From contig OZ035962.1 in NCBI GenBank assembly GCA_964034945.1, positions 87,212,650-87,276,649 on the forward strand: 64,000 bases of DNA, read 5' to 3'. This stretch comes from Chrysopilus asiliformis (lineage: Eukaryota > Arthropoda > Insecta > Diptera > Rhagionidae). Made by a program: the position numbers and the translations under genes. This document shows positions 1-10,919 of the stretch, piece by piece. Every line of letters starts with the position of its first letter. The first letter of the stretch is position 1. Under the pieces are notes generated by a model. The model saw nothing but the letters and a program-made list of their open reading frames with translations, made no database searches and was not told the DNA's origin.

Positions 1-1104
1 ATCAGATTCCGCAAGATGAGATTTTTTCTGGGAAATTTGAGAAAAAAGGATAATTTTGTTATACTCACAGACTTCTTAATGCTAGAATTTGATTCAGCGA
101 CTCCAAAAAGCTCGGGATGAAATTTCTCACAGGACTTTTCGTCATCCATACAGACTTCTTGATCCCAGAACCGAATTCACCGACCCTAAGCCTTGGAGCA
201 CAATGAACGCAACCAAGCCGCAACCATCACGCATCCAAATGTCACTTACGAGTTTATTTCACAGAAATGCTTTTGAGTGAGCACAATGAACGGATTGAAC
301 GCAACCATCGACGCAAAAGTTGCCAAACTTTGAACTTTACCGCAGCAATTCTGCGTTGACAGTTCTGTACAGTCCCAATCAAAATGTCGTTCGAGGAGAA
401 ATTAATTGAAGAAGTGCGGAAAAACACGATTTTATATACGAAATGTAGCCATGGATACAAAAATGTATGTTTAAGAAATTATAAACGTTAGGAGTCATTC
501 TTGTGTGCTTAAAAAAGTCTTCCGGGTCGGGAGTTTTTATTTTATTAAAGCAAACTTCAAAATATCCATCAATGTCCAGTATTAAATTCACTGGCCGCAT
601 CCAATATTGTCTATTTTTCTTTTTATTTATTCGCATCACATGCAGATAGCATTTATACAAACAAATAAAACAAATTATCGCTTCAAAATCTCCCATTTTT
701 TATATATTTTCCTACTTTAGTTCACTTTTACTTTTTCTGTGTTTGTCTCACAACGCAACCGACGACGCTTCTATGGTGCTCAACCGCTCCTGAACTGCGT
801 TGCGTGACAGCTCGAAGCGTCCTTAGTTGCGGCTTGGTTGCGTTCATTGTGCTCCTAGGGTAAAACCCTCAGGACGAGATTTTTTTTTTCGCATAATTGT
901 ATGAAAAGGATAATCACGTACAGGACCTCCTATTACCCTTACAAGCACTAAGTAGTGGAAATATTGTATTGTCGGCGGACTCACGTATGTGTACAGAATT
1001 TCAAGTCAATCGGATGAGTGGAAGTGGCTCAAAATTAGATTGCAAAATATGACCCAGACAGACAAAAAAACAAACACGAACGCAAGCTAAATAAAAGCTT
1101 TTGA
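1..1104 (+). repeat. Dispersed repeat family A, copy 1 (interrupted)
   Basis: The blocks 'cagcgactccaaaaagctcggg', 'ggataatcacgtacagg', 'attgtattgtcggcggac' and 'tttcaagtcaatcggatgag' recur in the same order near 28,570-28,830 and 63,060-63,420, and inverted at 61,455-61,800. The copy ends in a short hairpin, AAGCT...AGCTT, at about 1,085-1,104, preceded by a short CAGA-rich stretch. No coding capacity is seen. The body is split by the MITE at 195-855. A 3' hairpin after a short microsatellite would suit a Helentron/DINE-1-like non-autonomous element, but that class is an inference. Confidence 0.6.
195..855. mobile_element. MITE with 30-bp perfect terminal inverted repeats
   Basis: The first 30 bases (195-224, starting GGAGCACAATGAACGCAACC) are the exact reverse complement of 826-855. 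With one mismatch the match extends outward by four more bases. Related subterminal motifs (gcacaatgaacg, gaacgcaacc) recur inside at about 277-306. The element splits the family A repeat. I could not define a convincing target-site duplication, so the superfamily is open. No transposase is present; the small internal ORFs look non-coding. Confidence 0.75.
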
Positions 1105-1621
1105 AAATACAAAATGTTAGCAGAAAAATTTGAAATTTTAATTGGATATTAAAAGTTTTTTTTTGTTAATCAAAAAAAAAAAAAAAACAAAATTATAAAT
1201 TTTGAAATAATATCGACCAAAAAAAATCTTTAAAAACTACAAAAGCTCGAAATTTAAAAAAAATAGGTACTCAACAAATTCTTTTTTAAATAAATTGAAA
1301 AAACTTGAAATAAAAAAAGGATAATTTACATCAAATTTAAAATTACTGAGGATAGCCTTGCAAAACAAATCCCCGACACACAAATTTATTGCAATGATTA
1401 AATTATTTTGCAGTTTTTAAAGGATATTTTCCGGGAGTTTTCAGTTTTTTTTAGTTTAAAAGGGTGGGGAGGGGGGGGGGATATTTCGGGATTTCACAAT
1501 TTTTTTAATCGGGGGTTTTTCAATTTTTTTGAGGATTTTTTTAATTAGTGATTTTTTGAAAGTTTTAATTTTTTTTATAGTCGGTTTGAACATCCGTAAC
1601 TCAGTCATACTGATACATCGA
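1105..1621. other. AT-rich non-coding stretch
   Basis: Long A and T runs, plus one G-run at about 1,464-1,480. No ORF, RNA gene or repeat boundary was recognised. Confidence 0.5.
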
Positions 1622-1629
1622 GTTGAATA
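1622..1629. repeat. 8-bp target-site duplication, left copy (GTTGAATA)
   Basis: GTTGAATA directly precedes the CAGTGTTG terminus at 1,630. It is repeated exactly at 26,314-26,321, directly after the CAACACTG terminus that ends at 26,313. An 8-bp duplication is the signature of hAT transposition. Confidence 0.85.
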
Positions 1630-2628
1630 CAGTGTTGTGCCGGTTTTTTACGTAAAGTAATTTACCTAGTTTTTTACGCGTAAAAAATTACGCGTAAAAA
1701 ACCTCAATTTTAACGTCAAAACGTAAAAAACGTAAAAATCTGTAAAAAACCTAAAACATTGATGATAAAAACTTTAATAAATAGCCGTTCACTAAATATA
1801 GTAATTATTTGTAAATAAATCACCTTAGAACAATAAAAAGGTTAATAGTCTTCAGCAAACAAAGAATTCAAAAGCATTTCCTCTTGAAAGTGAAAAAGAT
1901 TTTAAACTCGGAGTTCAAAAACTGTTTATATCCTATCATTACATTACGTCAGCCTACTCATTTTAACGTTAATTAATGTGAATAATGTGGAGAGATTTGT
2001 GACATATGGGCTATTTTAACCCTTTGTTGCAGTGTTGTTGTGCAACAACACCTTTTCTAATTCAGTTTTTTTAATATTATAACATATATTTCATGCACTT
2101 ATATTGACTAAATTCATTTCGTAAGTATCCTAGGACATCAATTGTTATGAAAAAAAAGTAATATGCGCTTTTTTTATAATTACTGCATTTTATAAATAAA
2201 TAAAGAGCAAAAAAGTAACTATTTTGCAGATTAAATGTAACTGTGGCAAATTTATTACAGTTAAAAAATCGGTAATTAGCTTTATAAAGGTTTTTGGGGT
2301 CGCTAATTACGAATCTGAAGTCAAAACTTCAAAATGGCGGATCCAATATGGCGGTCGAAAAAGATAAAATTACGTACTAGTTTTAAGCGTAATCTAATGA
2401 ATTTTATCTTTTTTGACCGCCATATTGGATCGGCCATTTTGATTTTTGATGTTTTGACTTCAGATTCGTAATCAGCGACCCCAAAAACCCTCGGATACCA
2501 AAAACCGTGAAAATTAATTCCATAGAAATATGTATGCATGAAAGGGTTAAAGAAACATATTTGAACTAGTTCTTGCAGCAATAAGCGTAATTATAAAGTT
2601 TGCATCAAAAAATCGTTTTTAAACACAA
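1630..2628 (+). repeat. Left arm (copy 1) of the hAT-like element
   Basis: This arm matches 24,445-25,394 in the same orientation with only scattered differences. It starts at the CAGTGTTG terminus and ends at 'gtttttaaacacaa', where copy 1 passes into the 17-bp repeat and copy 2 continues into unique sequence. Copy 1 has about 45 bp more subterminal sequence just inside the terminus (extra 'ttttttacg' motifs). Both copies contain the roughly 200-bp inverted repeat listed separately. No coding function is seen. Confidence 0.85.
2289..2489. repeat. Inverted repeat inside left arm copy 1
   Basis: The start, ggtttttggggtcgct, pairs with agcgaccccaaaaacc at the end. Arms of about 85-95 bp (GAATCTGAAGTCAAAAC / GTTTTGACTTCAGATTC, then CCAATATGGCGGTCG / CGACCGCCATATTGG with small gaps) surround a loop of about 20 nt. 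It is a foldback structure, possibly an older MITE captured by the larger element. Confidence 0.75.
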
Positions 2629-2783
2629 AAAAAGGTGCGGTTTTTAAACCAAAAAAAGGTGCGGCACCAAAAAAGGTGCGGCACCAAAAAAGGTGCGGCA
2701 CCAAAAAAAGGTGCGGCACCAAAAAAGGTGCTGCACCAAAATAGGTGCGGCACCAAAAAAGGTGCGGCACAAAAAAGGTGCGG
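2629..2783 (+). repeat. 17-bp tandem repeat block, left (GGTGCGGCACCAAAAAA)
   Basis: Units of 17-18 bp made of the near-palindrome GGTGC-G-GCACC followed by an A6-7 tract. The block passes directly into the octamer array through the shared heptamer GGTGCGG at 2,777-2,783. The first unit reads ggtgcggtttttaaacc, linking it to the end of the arm. The same repeat forms the much longer block at 23,421-24,440. Confidence 0.9.
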
Positions 2784-5700
2784 TGTGGAGGTGGGGAGGT
2801 GTGGAGGTGTGGTGGTGTGGGGGTGTGGGGGTGTGGAGGTGTGGTGGTGCGGGGGTGCGGAGGTGTGGAGGTGTTTGGGTGCGGGGGTGCGGTGGTGCGG
2901 AGGTGTGGAGGTGTGGAGGTGTGGTGGTGCGGAGGTGCGGAGGTGTGGAGGTGTGGAGGTGTGGAGGTGTGGAGGTGTTAGGGTGCGGGGGTGCGGAGGT
3001 GTGGAGGTGTGGAGGTGTTGGGGTGCGGTGGTGCGGTGGTGTGGAGGTGCGGAGGTGTGGTGGTGCGCAGGTGTAAGGGTGCGGGGGTGCGGAGGTGTTG
3101 GGGTGCGGAGGTGCGGAGGTGTGGAGGTGTGGAGGTGTGGAGGTGTGGAGGTGTGGAAGTGCGGAGGTGCGGGGGTGCGGAGGTGTGGAGGTGTGGAGGT
3201 GTGGGTGCGGAGGTGCGGGGGTGCGGAGGTGTGGTGGTGCGGTGGTGCGGAGGTGTGGTGGTGTGGAGGTGTGGAGGTGTGAGGGTGCGGAGGTGCGGAG
3301 GTGTGGAGGTGTGGAGGTGTGGTGGTGTGGAGGTGTGGTGGTGCGGGGGTGCGGAGGTGTGGAGGTGTTGGGGTGTTGGGGTGCGGAGGTGCGGTGGTGT
3401 GGAGGTGCGGAGGTGTGGTGGTGCGCAGGTGTTATGGTGCGGGGGTGCGGAGGTGTGGGGGTGCGGAGGTGTGGAGGTGTGGAGGTGTGGAGGTGTGGAG
3501 GTGTGGAGGTGTGGAGGTGGAGGTGGAGGTGTGGAGGTGTGGAGGTGTGGAGGTGTGGAGGTGTGGAAGTGCGGGGGTGCGGTGGTGCGGAGGTGTGGAG
3601 GTGTGGAGGTGTGGGTGCGTGGGTGCGGAGGTGTGGTGGTGCGGTGGTGCGGAGGTGTGGAGGTGTGGAGGTGTGGAGGTGTGGGGGTGCGGAGGTGCGG
3701 AGGTGTGGAGGTGTGGAGGTGTGGAGGTGTGGGGTGCGGAGGTGCGGAGGTGTGGAGGTGCGGTGGTGCGGAGGTGCGGAGGTGTGGGGTGCGGAGGTGC
3801 GGAGGTGCGGAGGTGCGGAGGTGTGGAGGTGTGGAGGTGTGGAGGTGTGGAGGTGTGGAGGTGTGGAGGTGGAGGTGGAGGTGTGGAGGTGTGGAGGTGT
3901 GGAGGTGTGGAGGTGTGGAGGTATGGAGGTGTGGTGGTGTGGAGGTGTGGTGGTGTGGAGGTTGGTGGTGCGGAGTGGTGGTGCGCAGGTGTTAGGGTGC
4001 GGGGGTGCGGAGGTGTGTGGGTGCGGAGGTGTGGAGGTGTGGAGGTGCGGAGGTGTGGAGGTGTGGAGGTGTGGAGGTGTGAGGGTGCGGAGGTGTGGAG
4101 GTGTGGAGGTGTGGAGGTGTGGAGGTGTGGTGGTGCGGAGGTGTGGAGGTGTGGTGGTGCGGTGGTGTGGAGGTGTTGGGGTGCGGAGGTGTGGTGGTGT
4201 GGAGGTGCGGAGGTGTGGAGGTGTGGAGGTGCGGAGGTGTGGAGGTGTGGAGGTGGGGGTGTGGAGGTGGAGGTGTGGTGGTGGAGGTGTGGTGGTGTGG
4301 AGGTGGAGGTGTGGAGGTGTGGATGTGTGGAGGTGTTGGGGTGCGGGGTGCGGAGGTGTGGAGGTGTGGTGGTGCGGTGGTGCGGTGGTGCGGAGGTGTG
4401 GAGGTGTGGTGGTGCGGAGGTGCGGAGGTGTGGAGGTGCGGTGGTGCGGGGGTGCGGATGTGTGGAGGTGTGGAGGTGTGGAGGTGTGGAGGTGTGGAGG
4501 TGTGGAGGTGTGGAGGTGTGGAGGTGGGAGGTGCTGTGGTGCGGAGGTGTGGAGGTGTGGAGGTGTGGAGGTGTGGAGGTGTGGAGGTGTGGATGTGTGG
4601 TGGTGTGGAGGTGTGGTGGTGTGGAGGTTGGGGGTGCGGAGTGGTGGTGCGCAGGTGTTAGGGTGCGGGGGTGCGGAGGTGTGTGGGTGCGGGGTGCGGA
4701 GGCGTGGAGGTGTGGTGGTGCGGAGGTGTGGAGGTGTGGAGGTGTGGAGGTGTGGAGGTGTGAAAGTGTGGAGGTGTTACGGTGCGGTGGTGCGGAGGTG
4801 TGGGGGTGCGGTGGTGCGGTGGTGCGGAGGTGTGGGGGTGTGGAGGTGTGGAGGTGTGGAGGTGGAGGTGTGGGGTGGAGGTGTGGAGGTGGGGGTGTGG
4901 AGGTGGAGGTGTGGTGGTGGAGGTGTGGAGGTGCGGAGGTGCGAGGGTGCGGAGGTGTGGAGGTGTGGAGGTGTGGAGGTGTGGAGGTGTGGAGGTGTGG
5001 AGGTGTGGAGGTGGAGGTGGAGGTGTGGAGGTGAGGAGGTGTGGAGGTGTGGAGGTGTGGAGGTGTGGAGGTGTGGTGGTGTGAGGGTGCGGAGGTGCGG
5101 ACGTGTGGAGGTGTGGAGGTGTGGAGGCGGGGAGGTGTGGAGGTGTGGAGGTGTGAGGGTGCGGAGGTGCGGAGGTGTGGAGGTGTGGAGGTGTGGTGGC
5201 GTGGAGGTGTGGTGGTGCGGAGGTGTGGAGGTGTGGAGGTGCGGTGGTGTGGAGGTGTTGGGGTGCGGAGGTGTGGTGGTGTGGAGGTGCGGAGGTGTGG
5301 AGGTGTGGAGGTGCGGAGGTGTGGAGGTGTGGAGGTGGGTGTGTGGAGGTGTGGAGGTGTGAGGGTGCGGAGGTGCGGAGGTGTGGAGGTGTGGAGGTGT
5401 GGTGGCGTGGAGGTGTGGAGGTGTGGAGGTGTGGAGGTGGAGGTGTGGAGGTGGAGGTGTGGAGGTGGGGGTGTGGAGGTGGAGGTGTGGTGGTGGAGGT
5501 GTGGTGGTGCGGTGGTGCGGTGGTGCGGAGGTGTGGGGTGCGGTGGTGCGGAGGTGTGGAGGTGTGGAGGTGTGGGGTGCGGAGGTGCGGATGTGTGGAG
5601 GTGTGGAGGTGTGGAGGTGTGAAAGTTAGGTGGTGTGGGGTGCGGGGGTGCGGAGGTGGTGGTATGAGGGTGCGGAGGTGTGGGGGTGCGGCGGTGCGGT

Positions 5701-8317
5701 GGTGCGGAGGTGTGGAGGTGCGGTGGTGCGGGTGTGGAGGTGTGGAGGTGTGGAGGTGTGGAGGTGTTAGGGTGCGGGGGTGCGGAGGTGTGGAGGTGTG
5801 GAGGTGTTGGGGTGTGGAGGTGGGGGTGTGGAGGTGGAGGTGTGGTGGTGGAGGTGTGGTGGTGTGGAGGTGGATGTGTGGCGGTGTGGATGTGTGGAGG
5901 TGTTGTGGTGCGGGGTGCGGAGGTGTGGAGGTGTGGTGGTGCGGTGGTACGGTGGTGCGGAGGTGTGGTGGTGTGGTGGTGCGGAGGTGCGGAGGTGTGG
6001 TGGTGCCGTGGTGCGGGGGTGCGGATGTGTGGAGGTGTGGAGGTGTGGAGGTGTGGTGGTGTGGAGGTGTGGAGGTGGGGAGGTGCTGTGGTGCGGAGGT
6101 GTGGAGGTGTGGAGGTGTGGAGGTGTGGAGGTGTGGAGGTGTGGAGGTGTGGTGGTGTGGAGGTGTGGTGGTGTGGTGGTTGGGGGTGCGGAGTGGTGGT
6201 GCGCAGGTGTTAGGGTGCGGGGGTGCGGAGGTGTGTGGGTGCGGTGGTGCGGAGGCGTGGAGGTGTGGGGGTGCGGAGGTGTGGAGGTGTGGAGGTGTGG
6301 AGGTGCGGAGGTGTGGAGGTGTGGTGGTGCGGTGGTGTGGTGGTGTTGGGGTGTGGAGGTGTGGAGGTGTGGAGGTGTTGAGGTGCGGGGTGCGGAGGTG
6401 TGGAGGTGTGGAGGTGTGGAGGTGCGGTGGTGCGGCGGTGCGGAGGTGTGGAGGTGTGGAGGTGTGGAGGTGTAGTGGTGCGGAGGTGTGGAGGTGGGGG
6501 TGTGGAGGTGGAGACCTGGGGTGGAGGTGTGGAGGTGGAGGTGGAGGTGTGGTGGTGTGGAGGTGTGGAGGTGTGGTGGTGTGGAGGTGTGGAGGTGTGG
6601 AGGTGGTGGTGTGGTGGTGTGGTGGTGTGGAGGTGTTGGGGTGCGGAAGTGTGGAGGTGTGGAGGTGTGGAGGTGTGGTGGTGTGGGGTGCGGAGGTGTG
6701 GTGGTGTGGTGGTGTGGAGGTGGGGTGGTGTGGAGGTGTGGAGGTGTGGAGGTGCCGTGGTGCGGTGGTGCGGAGGTGTGGAGGTGTGGAGGTCTGTGGT
6801 GCGGTGGTGCGGTGGTGCGGGGGTGCGGACGTGCGGGGGTGCGGTGGTGCGGAAGTCCGGAGGTGTGGAGGTGCGGATGTGTGGAGGTGTGGAGGTGTGG
6901 AGGTGTGGTGGTGTGGAGGTGTGGTGGTGTGGAGGTGTGGAGGTGTGGTGGTGTGGAGGTGTGGAGGTGTGGAGGTGGGGGTGCGGAGGTGTGGAGGTGT
7001 GGAGGTGTTGGGGTGCGGAAGTGTGGAGGTGTGGAGGTGTGGAGGTGTGGAGGTGTGGAGGTGCCGTGGTGCGGGGTGCGGAGGTGTGGAGGTGTGGAGG
7101 TGTGTGGTGCGGTGGTGCGGGGGTGCGGTGGTGCGTGGGTGCGGAGGTGCGGAGGTCCGGAGGTGTGGAGGTGCGGAGGTGCGGATGTGTGGAGGTGTGG
7201 AGGTGTGGTGGTGTGGAGGTGTGGCGGTGTGGAGGTGTGGAGGTGTGGAGGTGTGGAGGTGTGAAAGTGTGGAGGTGTTAGGGTGCGGGGGTGCGGAGGT
7301 GTGGGGGTGCGGCGGTGCGGGGTGCGGAGGTGTGGGGGTGCGGAGGTGTGGAGGTGTGGAGGTGGAGGTGTGGAGGTGGAGGTGTGGAGGTGGGGGTGTG
7401 GAGGTGGAGGTGTGGTGGTGGAGGTGTGGTGGTGCGGTGGTGCGGTGGTGCGGAGGTGTGGGGTGCGGAGGTGCGGAGGTGTGGAGGTGTGGAGGTGTGT
7501 GGTGCGGAGGTGCGGATGTGTGGAGGTGTGGAGGTGTGGAGGTGTGAAAGTGTGGTGGTAGGGGTGCGGGGGTGCGGAGGTGGTGGTGCGAGGGTGCGGA
7601 GGTGTGGGGGTGCGGTGGTGCGGAGGTGTGGAGGTGCGGGGTGCGGGTGTGGAGGTGTGGAGGTGTGGAGGTGTGGAGGTGTGGAGGTGTGGTGGTGGAG
7701 GTGGTGGTGTGGAGGTGTGGAGGTGTGGAGGTGTGGAGGTGCGGAGGTGTGGAGGTGTGGAGGTGTGAGGGTGCGGGGGTGCGGAGGTGTGGAGGTGTGG
7801 AGGTGTGGAGGTGTTAGGGTGCGGGGGTGCGGAGGTGTGGAGGTGTGGAGGTGTTGGGGTGCGGAGGTGCGGTGGTGTGGAGGTGCGGAGGTGTGGTGGT
7901 GCGCAGGTGTTAGGGTGCGGGGGTGCGGAGGTGTGGGGGTGCGGAGGTGTGGAGGTGTGGAGGTGTGGAGATGTGGAGGTGGAGGTGGAGGTGTGGAGGT
8001 GTGGAGGTGTGGAGGTGTGGAGGTGTGGAGGTGTGGAGGTGTGGAGGTGTGGAGGTGTGGAGGTGTGTGGGTGCGGAGGTGCGGAGGTGTGGAGGTGTGG
8101 AGGTGTGGAGGTGTGGTGGTGTGTGGGTGCGGGGGTGCGGAGGTGTGGAGGTGTGGAGGTGTTGGGGTGCGGTGGTGCGGAGGTGTTGGGGTGCGGAGGT
8201 GTGGTGGTGCGCAGGTGTTACGGTGCGGGGGTGCGGTGGTGTGGGGGTGCGGAGGTGCGGTGGTGCGGAGGTGTGGAGGTGTGGAGGTGTGGAGGTGTGG
8301 AGGTGTGGAGGTGTGGA

Positions 8318-10919
8318 GGTGGAGGTGTGGAGGTGTGGAGGTGTTGGGGTGTGGAGGTGTGGAGGTGCGGGGGTGCGGAGGTGTGGAGGTGTGGAGGTGT
8401 TGGGGTGCGGAGGTGCGGAGGTGTTGGGGTGCGGAGGTGTGGTGGTGCGCAGGTGTTACGGTGCGGGGGTGCGGTGGTGTGGGGGTGCGGAGGTGCGGAG
8501 GTGCGGAGGTGTGGAGGTGTGGAGGTGTGGAGGTGTGGAGGTGTGGAGGTGTGGAGGTGGAGGTGTGGAGGTGTGGAGGTGTTGGGGTGTGGAGGTGTGG
8601 AGGTGTGGCGGTGTGGAAGTGCGGAGGTGCGGAGGTGCGGAGGTGTGGGGTGTGGAGGTGTGGAGGCGGGGAGGTGTGGAGGTGTGGAGGTGTGAGGGTG
8701 CGGAGGTGCGGAGGTGTGGAGGTGTGGAGGTGTGGAGGCGTGGAGGTGTGGAGGTGCGGAGGTGTGGAGGTGTGGAGGTGCGGTGGTGTGGAGGTGTTGG
8801 GGTGCGGAGGTGTGGTGGTGTGGAGGTGTGGAGGTGTGGAGGTGTGTGGTGCGGTGGTGCGGAGGTGTGGTGGTGCGGAGGTGCGGGGGTGCGGAGGTGT
8901 GGAGGTGCGGTGGTGCGGTGGTGCGGAGGTGCGGAGGTGTGGAGGTGTGGAGGTGTGGAGGTGTGGAGGTGTGGAGGTGGAGGTGGAGGTGTGGTGGTGT
9001 GGAGGTGTGGAGGTGTGGAGGTGTGGAGGTGTGGAGGTGTGGAGGTGTGGTGGTGTGGTGGTGTGGAGGTGTGAGGGTGCGGAGGTGCGGACGTGTGGAG
9101 GTGTGGAGGCGGGGAGGTGTGGAGGTGTGGAGGTGTGAGGGTGCGGAGGTGCGGAGGTGTGGAGGTGTGGAGGTGTGGAGGCGTGGAGGTGTGGAGGTGC
9201 GGAGGTGTGGAGGTGTGGAAGTGCGGTGGTGTGGAGGTGTTGGGGTGCGGAGGTGTGGTGGTGTGGAGGTGCGGAGGTGTGGAGGTGTGGAGGTGCGGAG
9301 GTGTGGAGGTGTGGAGGTGTGGGTGTGGAGGTGGAGGTGTGGTGGTGGAGGTGTGGTGGTGTGGAGGTGGATGTGTGGAGGTGTGGATGTGTGGAGGTGT
9401 TGGGGTGCGGGGTGCGGAGGTGTGGAGGTGTGGTGGTGCGGTGGTGCGGTGGTGCGGTGGTGCGGAGGTGTGGAGGTGCGGTGGTGCGGTGGTGCGGAGG
9501 TGTGGTGGTGCCGTGGTGCGGGGGTGCGGATGTGTGGAGGTGTGGAGGTGTGGAGGTGTGGAGGTGTGGAGGTGGGGAGGTGCTGTGGTGCGGAGGTGTG
9601 GAGGTGTGGAGGTGTGGAGGTGGAGGTGTGGAGGTGTGGAGGTGTTGGGGTGTGGAGGTGTGGAGGTGCGGGGGTGCGGAGGTGTGGAGGTGTGGAGGTG
9701 TTGGGGTGCGGAGGTGCGGAGGTGTTGGGGTGCGGAGGTGTGGTGGTGCGCAGGTGTTACGGTGCGGGGGTGCGGTGGTGTGGGGGTGCGGAGGTGCGGA
9801 GGTGCGGAGGTGTGGAGGTGTGGAGGTGTGGAGGTGTGGAGGTGTGGAGGTGTGGAGGTGGAGGTGTGGAGGTGTGGAGGTGTTGGGGTGTGGTGGTGTG
9901 GAGGTGTGGCGGTGTGGAAGTGCGGAGGTGCGGAGGTGCGGAGGTGTGGGGTGTGGAGGTGTGGAGGCGGGGAGGTGTGGAGGTGTGGAGGTGTGAGGGT
10001 GCGGAGGTGCGGAGGTGTGGAGGTGTGGAGGTGTGGAGGCGTGGAGGTGTGGAGGTGCGGAGGTGTGGAGGTGTGGAGGTGCGGTGGTGTGGAGGTGTTG
10101 GGGTGCGGAGGTGTGGTGGTGTGGAGGTGTGGAGGTGTGGAGGTGTGTGGTGCGGTGGTGCGGAGGTGTGGTGGTGCGGAGGTGCGGGGGTGCGGAGGTG
10201 TGGAGGTGCGGTGGTGCGGTGGTGCGGAGGTGCGGAGGTGTGGAGGTGTGGAGGTGTGGAGGTGTGGAGGTGTGGAGGTGGAGGTGGAGGTGTGGTGGTG
10301 TGGAGGTGTGGAGGTGTGGAGGTGTGGAGGTGTGGAGGTGTGGAGGTGTGGTGGTGTGGTGGTGTGGAGGTGTGAGGGTGCGGAGGTGCGGACGTGTGGA
10401 GGTGTGGAGGCGGGGAGGTGTGGAGGTGTGGAGGTGTGAGGGTGCGGAGGTGCGGAGGTGTGGAGGTGTGGAGGTGTGGAGGCGTGGAGGTGTGGAGGTG
10501 CGGAGGTGTGGAGGTGTGGAAGTGCGGTGGTGTGGAGGTGTTGGGGTGCGGAGGTGTGGTGGTGTGGAGGTGCGGAGGTGTGGAGGTGTGGAGGTGCGGA
10601 GGTGTGGAGGTGTGGAGGTGTGGGTGTGGAGGTGGAGGTGTGGTGGTGGAGGTGTGGTGGTGTGGAGGTGGATGTGTGGAGGTGTGGATGTGTGGAGGTG
10701 TTGGGGTGCGGGGTGCGGAGGTGTGGAGGTGTGGTGGTGCGGTGGTGCGGTGGTGCGGTGGTGCGGAGGTGTGGAGGTGCGGTGGTGCGGTGGTGCGGAG
10801 GTGTGGTGGTGCCGTGGTGCGGGGGTGCGGATGTGTGGAGGTGTGGAGGTGTGGAGGTGTGGAGGTGTGGAGGTGGGGAGGTGCTGTGGTGCGGAGGTGT
10901 GGAGGTGTGGAGGTGTGGA
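8318..10919 (+). repeat. Tandem pair of ~1.3-kb higher-order repeats in the array
   Basis: Landmarks in the first unit reappear about 1,301 bp later: the ggtggaggtgtggaggtg step at about 8,318 and 9,619, the ggcggtgtggaagtgcgg marker at about 8,606 and 9,907, and the gaggcgggg marker at about 8,666 and 9,967. The copies look nearly identical by eye. The spacing is not a multiple of 8, so the repeat includes indel-bearing octamers. This points to recent segmental duplication inside the array. Confidence 0.75.
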
